Assembly: GCA_945861465.1 (NCBI GenBank) | Contig: CAMAVB010000001.1 | Coordinates: 62,001-126,000, forward strand | Direction of reading: 5' to 3' | Length of the DNA stretch: 64,000 nucleotides | From: Candidatus Kuenenia stuttgartensis | GTDB taxonomy: Bacteria > Planctomycetota > Planctomycetia > Planctomycetales > Planctomycetaceae | Made by a program: the position numbers and the translations under genes | Shown here: piece after piece, positions 26,636 to 39,868 of the stretch | How positions within the stretch are numbered: the stretch's first letter is position 1 | Layout: every line of letters begins with the position of its first letter | Notes under the pieces: generated by a model | Told to the model about the DNA's origin: nothing | What the model saw: only the letters and a program-made list of their open reading frames with translations | Database searches by the model: none

Positions 26636-27153
26636 TGGCGATGCCTGCGGCCTCGGTGCCGCCAGCCGCACATGTGCCAACGACAGTCATCGTGGTGCAT
26701 CCGCGAGAACGACGCAGTAAGTGTTCGGTGGAATGCCTGCGCGACCGGGACGGTTTTATGTTCTGCACGTTCCCGCGCATCGTGCCAATCGACATCACCC
26801 GCCACGTGCGACTGGGGATCGGCGGCCCGATTCTGTCGGAGGCAGATTCTGATCGCGGACTGCTGTTGCTCGACGGGACCTGGCGTCTGGCCGCGCGGAT
26901 GGAGCCGTTTTATCAGCACCTTGAAGTCCGATCGTTGCCCATCGTGCAGACCGCATATCCTCGTAAGTCCGAAGTCTATGCGGACCCCAGCGAGGGTCTT
27001 GCCACCATCGAAGCTCTCTACGCTGCGTTACGACTTCTCAAACGCGACACGACCGGCCTGTTGGATCACTACCACTGGCGTGAACAGTTCCTCAATTTGA
27101 ATCCGTGGCTGAAGACTGCCCCGCAGCGAAGCGTCTTCCGCGACGACGCATAA
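26635..27153 (+). CDS. DTW/Tsr3-like aminocarboxypropyltransferase-type protein
   Basis: 172 residues. After a variable N-terminus with scattered cysteines ([19 protein letters not shown]), the core [19 protein letters not shown] resembles the DTW/DGTW motif of the DTW family. [15 protein letters not shown] resembles the C-terminal helix shared with Tsr3 (DUF367). Both families transfer the 3-amino-3-carboxypropyl group of SAM to a pyrimidine in tRNA or rRNA. Which RNA this one modifies cannot be read. Coupled to the small coiled-coil gene. Confidence 0.65.
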   Translation: MAMPAASVPPAAHVPTTVIVVHPRERRSKCSVECLRDRDGFMFCTFPRIVPIDITRHVRLGIGGPILSEADSDRGLLLLDGTWRLAARMEPFYQHLEVRSLPIVQTAYPRKSEVYADPSEGLATIEALYAALRLLKRDTTGLLDHYHWREQFLNLNPWLKTAPQRSVFRDDA

Positions 27154-27353
27154 CGTGAAAGTCCATTCGGCAGGGCATTTTCTGCGACGACGGATCACAG
27201 TGACTCCGATCGCCGAACGCCGTTGAAACCGATTCAGGACGAACAATCCGTCACACCGGAACTCCGGTTAAACCGGTTCTGCGGGCCACCACCGCAGAAA
27301 TAAGCTCCGGGTAAACTGGAACATGGTGAACGATTGTGCGATATTGCCGGACA

Positions 27354-27398
27354 TGCCGGAATCCCGCCACGAAACTGTTGAATTGTGGCGTTCCGGCA
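27354..27398. repeat. Two-part inverted repeat in a 466-base gap
   Basis: TGCCGGAA then CGCCAC pair with GTGGCG then TTCCGGCA around a 14-base loop. The gap 27154-27619 otherwise holds no supported gene. The hairpin lies about 220 bases before the secreted protein's start and could be an operator or a leader structure. Confidence 0.45.
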
Positions 27399-27619
27399 GT
27401 TCTGATTCTGGACGTGAACCAAAGAACCTGTCATCTTTACCCGTTTTCCGAAAGTTCCTGAGATGCCATTTGGCTTTCAAGGTAACGGTCGGCGGGCCAG
27501 GATCGGCTCGAAATTGTATCTGCCTTGCAGCTTGAAACTGCTGACGTTTCCAGGATGCTGGAAGTTTGAATTCCCGAACAACCAACGAGACATCGACGTC
27601 TTCCTGTCTTGGTGAGCCT

Positions 27620-29011
27620 ATGCCTGTAGTTGCCCGCTGCATTCAGACCCTGAGTGGTACTGCTGCTGTCAGTCAATTCCCACTGATCGTCCTGGCGTTG
27701 TGCCTTTCGTGGCACGGATCCGTGCAGGCACAGGAAGTTGCCGCTCCAGCCGAGCCGGCTGCCGCAACCGATGAAGCTGCCGTCCAGGAGGCTGCGGAGG
27801 CGGATCCCCCTGCACCCAATCCACCGCTGCCGGGAAATCCTGACCAGGACTGCATGCAGAAGATCTTCGATCAACGTGCGTTGACTCTGAAGATTCGTGA
27901 TATCAATAATCCGCTGGAGCGCATCCCGGAAGCAAAGTATCTGCAACTCCGGCGACCGGTCGCAACCGGTATTCAAGCCGGGGCAGACGGCGCTGCAGAT
28001 CTTGCGAACGTGAGTCTGGTATTGGAGTATCGACTGTTTCAGGCGACTGATCCGGCGTTTGTGGCCAATTCGGATAACGTCAAGAATCTGTTCAATGAAA
28101 TGGACCGCGAAATTCGCGGTGCCGGTGGCCAGTCCGGAAACGCGCAGCGAACGAAGGCGTATCGCCAAAAATACTGTGATGCGGTGCTCGCAGTGGCGAA
28201 GCGGATGTTCGACAACAATCTGGACGCCCGCTCGATCGCGATTCAGGTCATCAAGGAATTGTATGTCAATAAGACAGCGGCGGGACTGACGGAGAATCAC
28301 AGCGAATCCATGGCAGCGTTGCTTGGTCTACTCAAGGATCCTGAGCAGCCGGATTCAGTCAAGGTCATGGCCGCTGCAGCCGTCGGTTACATACTGACCA
28401 ACACTTCCGTGATTCCCCAGGAACAGGATAGTGTGAGTGATACAATCGCGGCAGAACTCGATCGCAAATGCACCGAAATCGCTTATCAGCTGCTGCTGGT
28501 CGATACGCTGTTCAACGTCACGCAGCCACGTCGATCGACCGGTCGCCGGGAAACCAACGTCATCCGCACGTTTGTCAAACTTGTGGACGATAAAGAACGT
28601 CGATTACAGGTCCGTTGCCGCGCAGCCTTTGGAATCGGTCAGGGAGCCTACGACGCCAAAGTGGATTTCGATCCGCTCACATGGAAAGTCGCCAACCTCG
28701 CTCTGGAAGCCAGCGTGTACTTCAATCAAGCTCCGGGCGATCCGGCATGGCAGCAGTGCGGAGCGGATTTGTTTTTTGCCTATCGCCACATCGACAAGAG
28801 CGGTCTGGCAAAACAACCGCCTATGCTTCCACAGGGCATGATGAACCGCGCGGCGACATCGGTCCCGGTGAGTGAGTCCGGCAGTCTCAGTGCTTTCAAA
28901 ATCGCCGTGCCGCTGGTGGTCAACAGTGCCAAAATTCCGCAGGCAGATCAATTGGAATTGAAGGCCTGGATCGATGCCAATAAGGCGCTGGAAGTCAAGC
29001 CGTGGGAATAG
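27620..29011 (+). CDS. Secreted helical (HEAT-repeat-like) protein, unknown function
   Basis: 463 residues from the ATG at 27620, preceded by GGTGA; the ORF start is 18 codons earlier. Signal peptide with hydrophobic core FPLIVLALCLSWHGSVQAQ. Ala/Pro/Glu-rich linker to about residue 75. The rest is mainly helical with repeat-like segments (SESMAALLGLLKDPEQPDSVKVMAAAAVGYIL, RLQVRCRAAFGIGQGAYD), suggestive of HEAT-type repeats. No known family recognised. About 320 bases before a giant TPR protein on the same strand; the gap 29012-29329 contains the spaced inverted repeat TTGACATCATTGTCAA at 29194. Confidence 0.65.
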   Translation: MPVVARCIQTLSGTAAVSQFPLIVLALCLSWHGSVQAQEVAAPAEPAAATDEAAVQEAAEADPPAPNPPLPGNPDQDCMQKIFDQRALTLKIRDINNPLERIPEAKYLQLRRPVATGIQAGADGAADLANVSLVLEYRLFQATDPAFVANSDNVKNLFNEMDREIRGAGGQSGNAQRTKAYRQKYCDAVLAVAKRMFDNNLDARSIAIQVIKELYVNKTAAGLTENHSESMAALLGLLKDPEQPDSVKVMAAAAVGYILTNTSVIPQEQDSVSDTIAAELDRKCTEIAYQLLLVDTLFNVTQPRRSTGRRETNVIRTFVKLVDDKERRLQVRCRAAFGIGQGAYDAKVDFDPLTWKVANLALEASVYFNQAPGDPAWQQCGADLFFAYRHIDKSGLAKQPPMLPQGMMNRAATSVPVSESGSLSAFKIAVPLVVNSAKIPQADQLELKAWIDANKALEVKPWE

Positions 29012-29193
29012 GGTCGTTCCTGGCACCGACTGATAAATTCTGATTGCGCATCGCCCATGGACGCTCCAAAATTTGCTGAGCGATAGATGATTTCCGGAGC
29101 GGGGGAAGATACGTACTTACACGTTATCAGGTATTCACTGAAGTAGGAATTGCGTTGGCGCAATCGCTATTCACTGGAATTATTTGATCCGTG

Positions 29194-29209
29194 TTGACAT
29201 CATTGTCAA
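29194..29209. promoter_or_regulatory. TTGACA-N4-TGTCAA inverted repeat upstream of TPR gene
   Basis: Arms TTGACA and TGTCAA are separated by TCAT, 120 bases before the TPR start, in a gap without a gene. It could be an operator, and its left arm equals a -35 consensus, but no good -10 follows at proper spacing. Confidence 0.3.
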
Positions 29210-29329
29210 TGGTTACTTTTTGCTGGCCGTTGGCGAATCTCGTTCTATGCTGCCGGTGAGGGAATCTCGTCCTGATGTTTGTCGTTGGGTCGCAAGCCGC
29301 TGGTTTTGACAATTCGCAGGGTCCTTTGA

Positions 29330-32300
29330 ATGGCAAAAAGTACGACAACCGGGCAGAAGATTCAACAACGTACGCTCAGAAGAATGAACGTCCGATTTCT
29401 CACCATCATGATGGTGCTGAGCCTTGTCGTGATTGTCTGCGTCGCTCTGCTGCACCGTTACCAATTGCGGCAGTTTAGCGGTCAATGGCGTCAAGATATG
29501 CAGGCGGCGCTGGAAGGGGGCAACATCGACAAGGCCATCACGGCCTGCACACGCTACCTGACTTTATATCCGAACGACACTGAGACACTAGTACAACTCG
29601 GGATTCTGCTGGATGAAAATGCCGCGAGCCGTCCGATGCTGCAGCAAGCGTTCATGACTTTCGAAACTGTTCTGCGTCAGGATGACGGGCGTGACAAAGT
29701 GCGACTTCGATTGGTGGATGTTGCCATCAAACTTGGCCGCTACAGCGATGCCCTGACGCATATCGAGATCCTGAACGGTCAGTCCGCATCGGATGCTGAA
29801 TTGAAGTTTAAGGCAGGCTTCTGCAAGGAGCAAAGCGGGAAAATCCGGGAGGCAGCGCAGCTGTACAGTGAATCGATCCTGGCTGCGGACGCGAAGATCG
29901 AGTATTTTACGACACTGGCCAGCCTGGTTCTGCTGCGACAATCGGAATTAGATCTGAAACAGATTGACCCGCTGAAGCGGAATAGCGTTAATGCCTCGCA
30001 GGTTGCCGCTCAGATCATGGAAGTTGCCGTCGAGAAATGCCGTCCATCGCATCTGGCGTACATCGCACGCGCGAATTTTCGTAAGTCGAATGGCGACCTG
30101 GACGGTGCCCAGAAGGACATTCAAACATCGCTGGAGTTGGCCGAAGATGACCCCGACGTCCTGCTGGCTGCAGGTCTTATGTCATTGGAACGAGCCAACA
30201 CGGCTGCCACGTACGGTCAACCGGCGGAGGCTGCGAAATACCGAGAAACGGCTTCGAACTATGCCCGCCGCGGAGTCGATCAGGATCTTCGGCTTTACTT
30301 TATCCTCGCGCAAGTTCTGGTGGAAACAGGGAAACTCTCTGAAACCATCGCCCTGCTTAACGAAGCCATCGCCCGGCTTCCCGCAGTTCGTGAGCAGGCG
30401 GCAGCTGACAAACTCGTTCAAATCACGATCACGGAACGGCAGCTTTTGTTCCTGCTGGCGGATGCACTGATCTCCAAGGCTGGAGCGGACCATTCGGGTA
30501 CTGGTGAAGTCCCCTTGACGGAACCGCAAAGACTGTTGATCTCGCTGAAGAAGTTATCATTGACCGAACCGCTGGTCGCTTTCCTTGAAGGACGGATGTT
30601 TGTGGCAAATGGTAAGTGGCATGCTGCGGTGCGTAAGTTTGAGCAAGCTCGTCAGAACCCGACTCAGATTTTTGCTCTGACCAGGCTAATCGATCTGCAG
30701 CTCAGTGCCTGCCACCAGGCTCTTGAGAATCCAGATCTTCGCGTTCTGGCGATGCGACGTGCCGTTGTCACCGAACCTCTGTGGCTTGTGGGCAGGGTCG
30801 AGTTTGCAAATGCACTTGCAGACGCCGGCGATTTCCAGGAAGCAATTGATGAGTACCGCTCCTTAATTCGGGTAGTAGGTGTGCCAATCAGGCTGGCGCG
30901 ATTGCTGACATTGGCTCAGATTGCGCTGCCGGCTGAGGCCCGCGACTGGACAGGGGTCGATCAACTTCTGGAACTGGCACGACAGACCACACCGGATGAA
31001 CCGGATATTCCTGTACTGGAAGCCGAAGTGCTGACTCAGCAGCAGAATTTAGATTCTGCTGCCGCCGTGCTTGCAGTGGCTCGCGGTCGCTTGCCGGACG
31101 TGGTGGCGATCCCTGTCGCACAATCGTTGTTGGAATTACGACGGACTGACACACAAGGCTCTGACGGTATCGCCGCCGCTCTGAAATTCATTGACGAAGC
31201 CACAACGCAGTTGGGACGGAAAGTGGAACTGGATCTCGCCCGCGCTGAAGTGGCGATACAAGTGGGCGGGGCAGACGGCCAGCGCATGTTGCAGGAGATC
31301 CAGACGTCTCCAGCCTACGATCCAGAATCGACAGTTCGTCTTTACGAGGGCCTGGCTCGTGCAGCCGATCGATTGAATTCCCCTCAGGTGGCAATTGCGT
31401 TCTGGAAACGCATCATTGAACTCCGCCCCTCGAATTTGCGAGCTCATCTGGAGCTTGCCAAGCGCGTGCGCACCGACGCAGCGGCATGGAAGGCTGAATT
31501 AGCAGCAATTCGCAGCCTTGAGGGACCGGAAGGCCCCAATGGAGATTTCGAAGAAGCCGTAATGTTGATCGAGAGTGTGCTGGCGGAGGCAGTGCCAGCG
31601 ACAGCGGATTCGCCGCAGATGAAAAGCCTTAACTCTGCGAGGACACTGCTGTCGCGAGCCTTTGTCCAGCGTCCTCATTGGGCGGCCGTGCCACGTGCTC
31701 TGGGAAGACTTGAAGAGGCCAGCGGAAATGAAGATGCGGCCTTTGAACAATGTCGCACCGCTCTGGAAAAGGGAGACCGTTCCCGTGAGCTCGTCATGAA
31801 AGTCGTGCAGGGGTATATGCAGCGTAAGCGCTTCGATGAGGCCGATCAGGTACTGCAGACACTCGCTCAAAGCCAGCCGGAATTTATCAGTGGCGACCTT
31901 GCTCGAATGGCTTGGTCGGTGGCGTGGCAACGGAACCAGTTGGATCGTGCTCTGGAACTTGCGGTTGACGTGGCTGATGGTTCTGAGGACTTCCGGGATC
32001 AGATCTGGCTCAGCGAACTCCGCTTTGCCCGTGGGCGACGCGGTGCGGAAGTGGAAGAGCCTCTTGAGGAAGCCATTCGACTCGCTCCCACAGCTCCGGA
32101 ACCATGGTTTGCCAAGGTGGCGTACTTGACACGCATCGGTCGAGTCGAAACTGCGGAGGCCACGATTCAAACGGCATCAACCAGTATTCGGGAGGAGGAT
32201 GCTGCGATTACGGCGGCCCGCTGTTATGAACTCATCAGTGAATTCTCGAACACCGAAAATCAATATCTGGCGGAGGCTGAAAAATTCTATCTCAAGGCGT

Positions 32301-33970
32301 TCGAGTCACGACCTGCTGGTGACGTGGAACGCGGCATCATGGTTGCGGATTTCTACATCCGGAATGCGGACTATCCGAAGGCCGAAAAATACCTCGCACA
32401 GTTGCTGGATCCGAAGACTGCCGCGCCGAACTTTGCGGTGACGTGGGCACGCCGTCGCCAGGCGATGCTGATTGCCGCTCGCGGGGGCTACGATGACACC
32501 AAACTCGCGCTGGAAATGCTGGAGCAGAATGAAGCGTCGGGAACACTTGTTCCAGCGGACGATCTGCGTGCCCACGCTGAAATTCTCTCGCGACGACCGA
32601 TTCGATCCGAGCGACTTGCCGCCATCAGGATTCTGGAGCAACTCGATCAACGCAAGGAACTGGAAACCATCGATTCGTTTCGTCTGGCAATTCTGTACGA
32701 AGAGTCCGGCAACTGGTCAGGCGCACGGAAAGTCATTCTGGGATTGCTGGCCGTCGATTCACCTGATCCTGATCACGTGGTTTATTTTGTGGATCGTCTG
32801 ATTCGTCACGACGAACTCATTGAAGCAGAGGCCTGGATGTTTAAGCTGGAAGAGCTGCAGCCGAAATCTTTTCGCACCGTGCTCACCAGGGCGAAGCTGC
32901 TGGGTGTGCTCCATCGCTCTCCAGAGGCCGTGACGATTTTGACAGAATTTATCAAGGATCGCCAAAAAAACATTCTCGGACTGCCGGAACTTCTGGAACA
33001 AGGCAATTCGAACGATGCGTTGGAAGTGATTAAGACATGGTTGGTCGATTCTGCCAATCGGAATACGGATCGCATCCTGCTCCAGGTCCGTGAACTGGTC
33101 CAGCAGCAGCAAACCGAGCAGGCGGTTGCACTCCTTCGCGAACACGTCAGTCAGGAAGACCTGGGCGACGCGACCCATGCGGCCATCATGCGGGTGGCTG
33201 CGGACCTGTTGGAGGAGATTGGTGAGCTGAACGCAGCGGAATACCTGTTTCGGCAATTTGCCACGCTGTCGCCACGACAGGAAGCAGCGTTTATCCTTGC
33301 CAAGTTTTTGGCACGGCAAGGCCGAGTCGTCGAAGCGCTTGCGGTTTGTGAACCGTACGTTGAGACGGGAGAACCTGAATTAATCGCCTCAGCGGTGGTC
33401 AGCGTCGTGAGTCAGGGAACCGCGACGCCTGAGCACTTGCAGCAGGTGGATGCATGGATCCAGGCGGCAGGAGCACGGAAACCAGATTCTCTGATCTGCG
33501 GCGTCGCACTTGCGGATCTGCGATTGTTGCAACATCGCTTCGATGATGCCGAAAAGTTGTATCAATTGATTCTGACTAAAGACAAAGAAAATCTGGTGGC
33601 TCTCAACAATCTCGCCTGGCTGTTTGCACATGCACCGGGACAAGCTGATCAGGCGCTGGACCCGATCAATCGGGCTCTGGAGATTGCCGGTGCATACCCC
33701 GCGCTGCTGGATACGCGGGCCATGGCCTATCTCGGGAATAGCAAATTCAATGAAGCATTGAAGGATCTGAAAGAGGCGTTTGAAGGGAGCGATGAGGCCA
33801 TCGGCTATTTGCATCTTGCACTCGCCTATCTGGAAGTGAAAGACACTAAATCCGCCGCGACGGCCATGGCCGAGGCGGAAAAGCTGGGCCTGCGCCCCGA
33901 CGCCCTGCATCCGCTGGAACGCGAGAAATTAGAGCGGGTTCGGAAGGCGCTGCCACAGCAGAGTGGTTGA
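29330..33970 (+). CDS. Giant membrane-anchored TPR protein
   Basis: 1546 residues. A basic N-terminus is followed by one membrane anchor (FLTIMMVLSLVVIVCVALL, about 23-41), then the whole remainder is helical. TPR-like units appear from the start (AALEGGNIDKAITACTRYLTLYP) to the end (AEKLYQLILTKDKENLVALNNLAWLFA, YLGNSKFNEALKDLKEAF). It probably faces the periplasm as a scaffold. Very large TPR proteins of this kind accompany exosortase/polysaccharide systems, and the next gene, 29 bases on, is of the CAAX-protease-related type seen in such systems. Function is inferred only. Confidence 0.82.
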   Translation: MAKSTTTGQKIQQRTLRRMNVRFLTIMMVLSLVVIVCVALLHRYQLRQFSGQWRQDMQAALEGGNIDKAITACTRYLTLYPNDTETLVQLGILLDENAASRPMLQQAFMTFETVLRQDDGRDKVRLRLVDVAIKLGRYSDALTHIEILNGQSASDAELKFKAGFCKEQSGKIREAAQLYSESILAADAKIEYFTTLASLVLLRQSELDLKQIDPLKRNSVNASQVAAQIMEVAVEKCRPSHLAYIARANFRKSNGDLDGAQKDIQTSLELAEDDPDVLLAAGLMSLERANTAATYGQPAEAAKYRETASNYARRGVDQDLRLYFILAQVLVETGKLSETIALLNEAIARLPAVREQAAADKLVQITITERQLLFLLADALISKAGADHSGTGEVPLTEPQRLLISLKKLSLTEPLVAFLEGRMFVANGKWHAAVRKFEQARQNPTQIFALTRLIDLQLSACHQALENPDLRVLAMRRAVVTEPLWLVGRVEFANALADAGDFQEAIDEYRSLIRVVGVPIRLARLLTLAQIALPAEARDWTGVDQLLELARQTTPDEPDIPVLEAEVLTQQQNLDSAAAVLAVARGRLPDVVAIPVAQSLLELRRTDTQGSDGIAAALKFIDEATTQLGRKVELDLARAEVAIQVGGADGQRMLQEIQTSPAYDPESTVRLYEGLARAADRLNSPQVAIAFWKRIIELRPSNLRAHLELAKRVRTDAAAWKAELAAIRSLEGPEGPNGDFEEAVMLIESVLAEAVPATADSPQMKSLNSARTLLSRAFVQRPHWAAVPRALGRLEEASGNEDAAFEQCRTALEKGDRSRELVMKVVQGYMQRKRFDEADQVLQTLAQSQPEFISGDLARMAWSVAWQRNQLDRALELAVDVADGSEDFRDQIWLSELRFARGRRGAEVEEPLEEAIRLAPTAPEPWFAKVAYLTRIGRVETAEATIQTASTSIREEDAAITAARCYELISEFSNTENQYLAEAEKFYLKAFESRPAGDVERGIMVADFYIRNADYPKAEKYLAQLLDPKTAAPNFAVTWARRRQAMLIAARGGYDDTKLALEMLEQNEASGTLVPADDLRAHAEILSRRPIRSERLAAIRILEQLDQRKELETIDSFRLAILYEESGNWSGARKVILGLLAVDSPDPDHVVYFVDRLIRHDELIEAEAWMFKLEELQPKSFRTVLTRAKLLGVLHRSPEAVTILTEFIKDRQKNILGLPELLEQGNSNDALEVIKTWLVDSANRNTDRILLQVRELVQQQQTEQAVALLREHVSQEDLGDATHAAIMRVAADLLEEIGELNAAEYLFRQFATLSPRQEAAFILAKFLARQGRVVEALAVCEPYVETGEPELIASAVVSVVSQGTATPEHLQQVDAWIQAAGARKPDSLICGVALADLRLLQHRFDDAEKLYQLILTKDKENLVALNNLAWLFAHAPGQADQALDPINRALEIAGAYPALLDTRAMAYLGNSKFNEALKDLKEAFEGSDEAIGYLHLALAYLEVKDTKSAATAMAEAEKLGLRPDALHPLEREKLERVRKALPQQSG

Positions 33971-33999
33971 TGGAATGATCCCCAACAGAACTGATAAAC

Positions 34000-34758
34000 A
34001 TGTCCGAGCTGCCGCCCGTGGCGAATGCCAAAAGCTCTGCCCATATTGCGCCTCTGGTAGTCTTCATGGGATTCCTGATGCTGCTGGAAGGTTTGCGAGC
34101 TATCGGCTTTTCATCCGCCGACAGTTCAGCCGTGTGGTGGCATCGACAGCCTGAACTCTGGTTATATCCAGTGCAAACCATCGTGACTCTGCTGGTCCTG
34201 GCAGCGTACTGGAGGCAGTACGAGTTCCGTCCGTTCCGAGGAATCAGTCTGGCGGTTGCGGCGGGACTTGTGGGAATCGCCGTCTGGATCGCCCCGGGAT
34301 GTCTGTTCGAGCGAATGCACATGTCCGCCGGTCCGCTTCAGTTTCTGGGCTTCACATCCCGGGCTGGCGAAGCGCCGGCATTTCTCGCCCCACAGCATCA
34401 ATCTGGCCTGTACTGGCTGACGGTCGCCATGCGATTCGTCCGTCTGGTCATTGCCGTACCGTTGGCGGAGGAAATTTTCTGGAGAGGATTTCTGATGCGA
34501 TACCTGACGCAGCTCGAAGGGGACTATTGGAAAGTCCCCTTCGGCACCTTCCACTGGCGAAGTTTTGCAGGCGTCACCACAGGCTTCGTCCTGATCCACG
34601 CATCGGTTGACTACTTCGGGGCAGCGGTGTTCGGTGTCCTGATGTATTGGGTGACCGTCAAAACAAAGAGCCTGACCGCCTGCGTCGTCATGCACGCCAT
34701 CGCCAACCTGCTGTTAGGAGTCTATGTACTCGCTACGCAGCAATGGGGATATTGGTAG
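34000..34758 (+). CDS. CPBP/CAAX prenyl protease-related membrane protein
   Basis: 252 residues with about eight hydrophobic segments. The CPBP glutamyl-protease motifs are intact: EEIFWRGFL (EExxxR), FVLIHASVDY and a C-terminal HAIANLLLGVY His motif. The total length and N-terminal part fit the exosortase-associated CAAX-protease-related group better than the general Abi proteins. The substrate is unknown; a role in processing or sorting an envelope protein is inference. Same strand and close after the TPR gene. Confidence 0.8.
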   Translation: MSELPPVANAKSSAHIAPLVVFMGFLMLLEGLRAIGFSSADSSAVWWHRQPELWLYPVQTIVTLLVLAAYWRQYEFRPFRGISLAVAAGLVGIAVWIAPGCLFERMHMSAGPLQFLGFTSRAGEAPAFLAPQHQSGLYWLTVAMRFVRLVIAVPLAEEIFWRGFLMRYLTQLEGDYWKVPFGTFHWRSFAGVTTGFVLIHASVDYFGAAVFGVLMYWVTVKTKSLTACVVMHAIANLLLGVYVLATQQWGYW

Positions 34759-34824
34759 TCCTTCAGCGTCCCGCCAAAACCCAATACCGTTCAAAAACTG
34801 GTTCACCGAGTTGGGGAAGTCGGG

Positions 34825-34930
34825 TTAGGACCGTTCGAGAAATAATTGACCGCCTCCTCCTCTCCCCTGGAAGGGGAGAGGGCAGGGTGAGGGGTATAAA
34901 AAGAGACAGTTATTTCTCGAGCGGTCCTTA
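34825..34930. repeat. TAAGGACCG element, complete copy with 26-base inverted ends
   Basis: Left end TTAGGACCGTTCGAGAAATA and right end (reversed) TAAGGACCGCTCGAGAAATA bracket a GC-rich hairpin core (CTCTCCCCTGGAAGGGGAGAG). Length about 106 bases. Related copies lie at 39485, 50505, 54528 and 58295. The structure is that of a MITE-like non-autonomous element. It occupies most of the 402-base gap before the DUF1080 gene. Confidence 0.7.
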
Positions 34931-35160
34931 GCGGAGCGAAAGACGACAATCGTAAACCAGTTGTCATCCTGCTGGTGGCTTGCTGCCTCTGGGGAAAAGG
35001 AAGTTCATTCTGCAGGACGAGCTGTCCAAGTCCGTCGAGTTTGCTCACGGGAGTTTCTACAATGTCGGATGTCCTGCAGAAGACAGGTGACCGTTTGCCG
35101 GTCGTTTGGCTTCTTCAGGGGGTGGTTGATTTCAACACGTACAGAGCGAGATGCAGATTT

Positions 35161-36126
35161 ATGATCAGGATATTCCAGTTGTTGGCAGTGCTACCTTTGC
35201 TGGCGGCGTCGGGCGTGGCAGACGATACTTTTTTGACGGTCGAAGAAGCTGGCGCGGACTACGCGCTGCAGGGCGAATACGCGGGCGAAATCAAACATGA
35301 TGGCCAGAACGTGCCACTTGGTCTGCAGGTGATCGCATTGGGAGATCATAAGTTCGACGCCGTAGCGTACCCAGGTGGATTGCCGGGGGAAGGCTGGACG
35401 GGCGAAGAGAAATTCAAGGCCCATGGAGAAACCAAAGATGGCGAGACAAAGGTCTCTGCCGACGAACATGGTTATGCCGTGCTGAAGGACGGCAAGGCGA
35501 TTCTGTATTCAAAAGACGGAGCCGAAGCAGGAACCTTGAACAAGGTCGAACGCAAGAGCAAGACGCTGGGTGCCAAAGCACCCGAAGGGGCAATCGTGCT
35601 GTTTGATGGCACGTCTGCGGATCAGTTCGAACGCGGCAAGATGATGATGAAGGATCTGTTGGCGGCGGACTGTGAGACGAAAGAAAAATTCGGCGACTAC
35701 AAAATGCATATCGAGTTCCGCACGCCGTTCAAGCCTGCGGCTCGCGGTCAGGAACGGGGTAACAGCGGCGTCTATATTCAGGGCCGCTACGAATGCCAGG
35801 TACTCGATTCGTTTGGTCTGGAAGGTGAAAACAACGAGTGCGGCGGGATCTATTCGATTTCAAAACCGAAAGTCAACGCCTGTTTCCCGCCGCTCACGTG
35901 GCAAACGTACGACATGGACTTCACGGCAGCTCGTTACGAAGGCGGCAAGAAAGTGAAAAACGCACGCGTGACGATCAAGCACAACGGGATTACGATTCAC
36001 GACAATCTTGAGCTGACTCATGGAACACCGGGAAAGAACCCGGAAGCCGATTCGCCGGATGTGATTTATCTTCAGGGCCACGGCAACCCCGTGGTGTATC
36101 GCAACATCTGGATCGTGAAAAAGTAA
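35161..36126 (+). CDS. Secreted DUF1080 (3-keto-disaccharide hydrolase-like) protein
   Basis: 321 residues from the ATG at 35161. The ORF-track start 62 codons earlier would place the signal peptide internally. Signal peptide IRIFQLLAVLPLLAASGVADD. Residues about 25-125 are an extra N-terminal domain of unknown type. The DUF1080 concanavalin-like fold follows: IVLFDGTSADQFERGK, GDYKMHIEFRTPF, NSGVYIQGRYECQVLDSFG, and a C-terminal VIYLQGHGNPVVYRNIWIVK. The family includes enzymes that cleave 3-keto-glycosides; many planctomycete copies are uncharacterised. Separated by 93 bases from the following DUF1549/1553 gene. Confidence 0.85.
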   Translation: MIRIFQLLAVLPLLAASGVADDTFLTVEEAGADYALQGEYAGEIKHDGQNVPLGLQVIALGDHKFDAVAYPGGLPGEGWTGEEKFKAHGETKDGETKVSADEHGYAVLKDGKAILYSKDGAEAGTLNKVERKSKTLGAKAPEGAIVLFDGTSADQFERGKMMMKDLLAADCETKEKFGDYKMHIEFRTPFKPAARGQERGNSGVYIQGRYECQVLDSFGLEGENNECGGIYSISKPKVNACFPPLTWQTYDMDFTAARYEGGKKVKNARVTIKHNGITIHDNLELTHGTPGKNPEADSPDVIYLQGHGNPVVYRNIWIVKK

Positions 36127-36219
36127 CAGGGCTGGCAACGCTTTGTGCTCCGTTTTGACCTCATCGGACGGATCAGACCGATCGGACTGATCCGTCCGCT
36201 TGCTGCGAAGGACGTCTGA

Positions 36220-39462
<3,243 letters not shown>

Positions 39463-39484
39463 CTTGACTCTCTGAGTCGAGTGC

Positions 39485-39523
39485 CTTAGGACCGCTCGAT
39501 AAATAACTGTCGCTTTTTATACC
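39485..39523. repeat. TAAGGACCG element, truncated copy at IS edge
   Basis: CTTAGGACCGCTCGATAAAT and the following ATAACTGTCGCTTTTTATACC match the end of the complete copy at 34825-34930 read in reverse. The match stops exactly where the IS-like left end begins (39524), so the IS probably inserted into this repeat. Confidence 0.6.
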
Positions 39524-39637
39524 TGCACTTTAGGCGAGGAACTCATCGCCTTTGGCAACTGATGTTTTCAAAAACACCGAGGCTCACGACAATGATTTAG
39601 AGGTTACCAAGCTTCTAACGCACTGAAGGAGCCACGG

Positions 39638-39868
39638 ATGGCCAAGGGTAAGAAATCGTCGAAGCGTCCGCAAGCGAAGCACAAGCCGAAGAGCCGTTCA
39701 TCGCAGCATGACAAGCGAAAGCGACTCGACACACCGAATCCCCGGCGGAAGAAGACCGTGAAGGCGAAGGTGCCGCTCACCGGGACGATGGCAGGTCTGG
39801 TCACGTCGATGGCCAGCATGCTGGATCGCGCATGGCGTTCCGGTTTTCGATCATTATGGCCGGGATGA
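39638..39868 (+). CDS. Transposase N-terminal part (frame 1 of -1 frameshift pair)
   Basis: 76 codons; very basic N-terminus (MAKGKKSSKRPQAKHKPKSR), then GTMAGLVTSMASMLDRAWRSGF, which looks like the natural lead-in to the transposase body in the overlapping -1 frame. The overlap 39832-39868 contains GGTTTTC, where a -1 slip would join the frames. This may be programmed frameshifting or a mutation. Confidence 0.55.
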   Translation: MAKGKKSSKRPQAKHKPKSRSSQHDKRKRLDTPNPRRKKTVKAKVPLTGTMAGLVTSMASMLDRAWRSGFRSLWPG

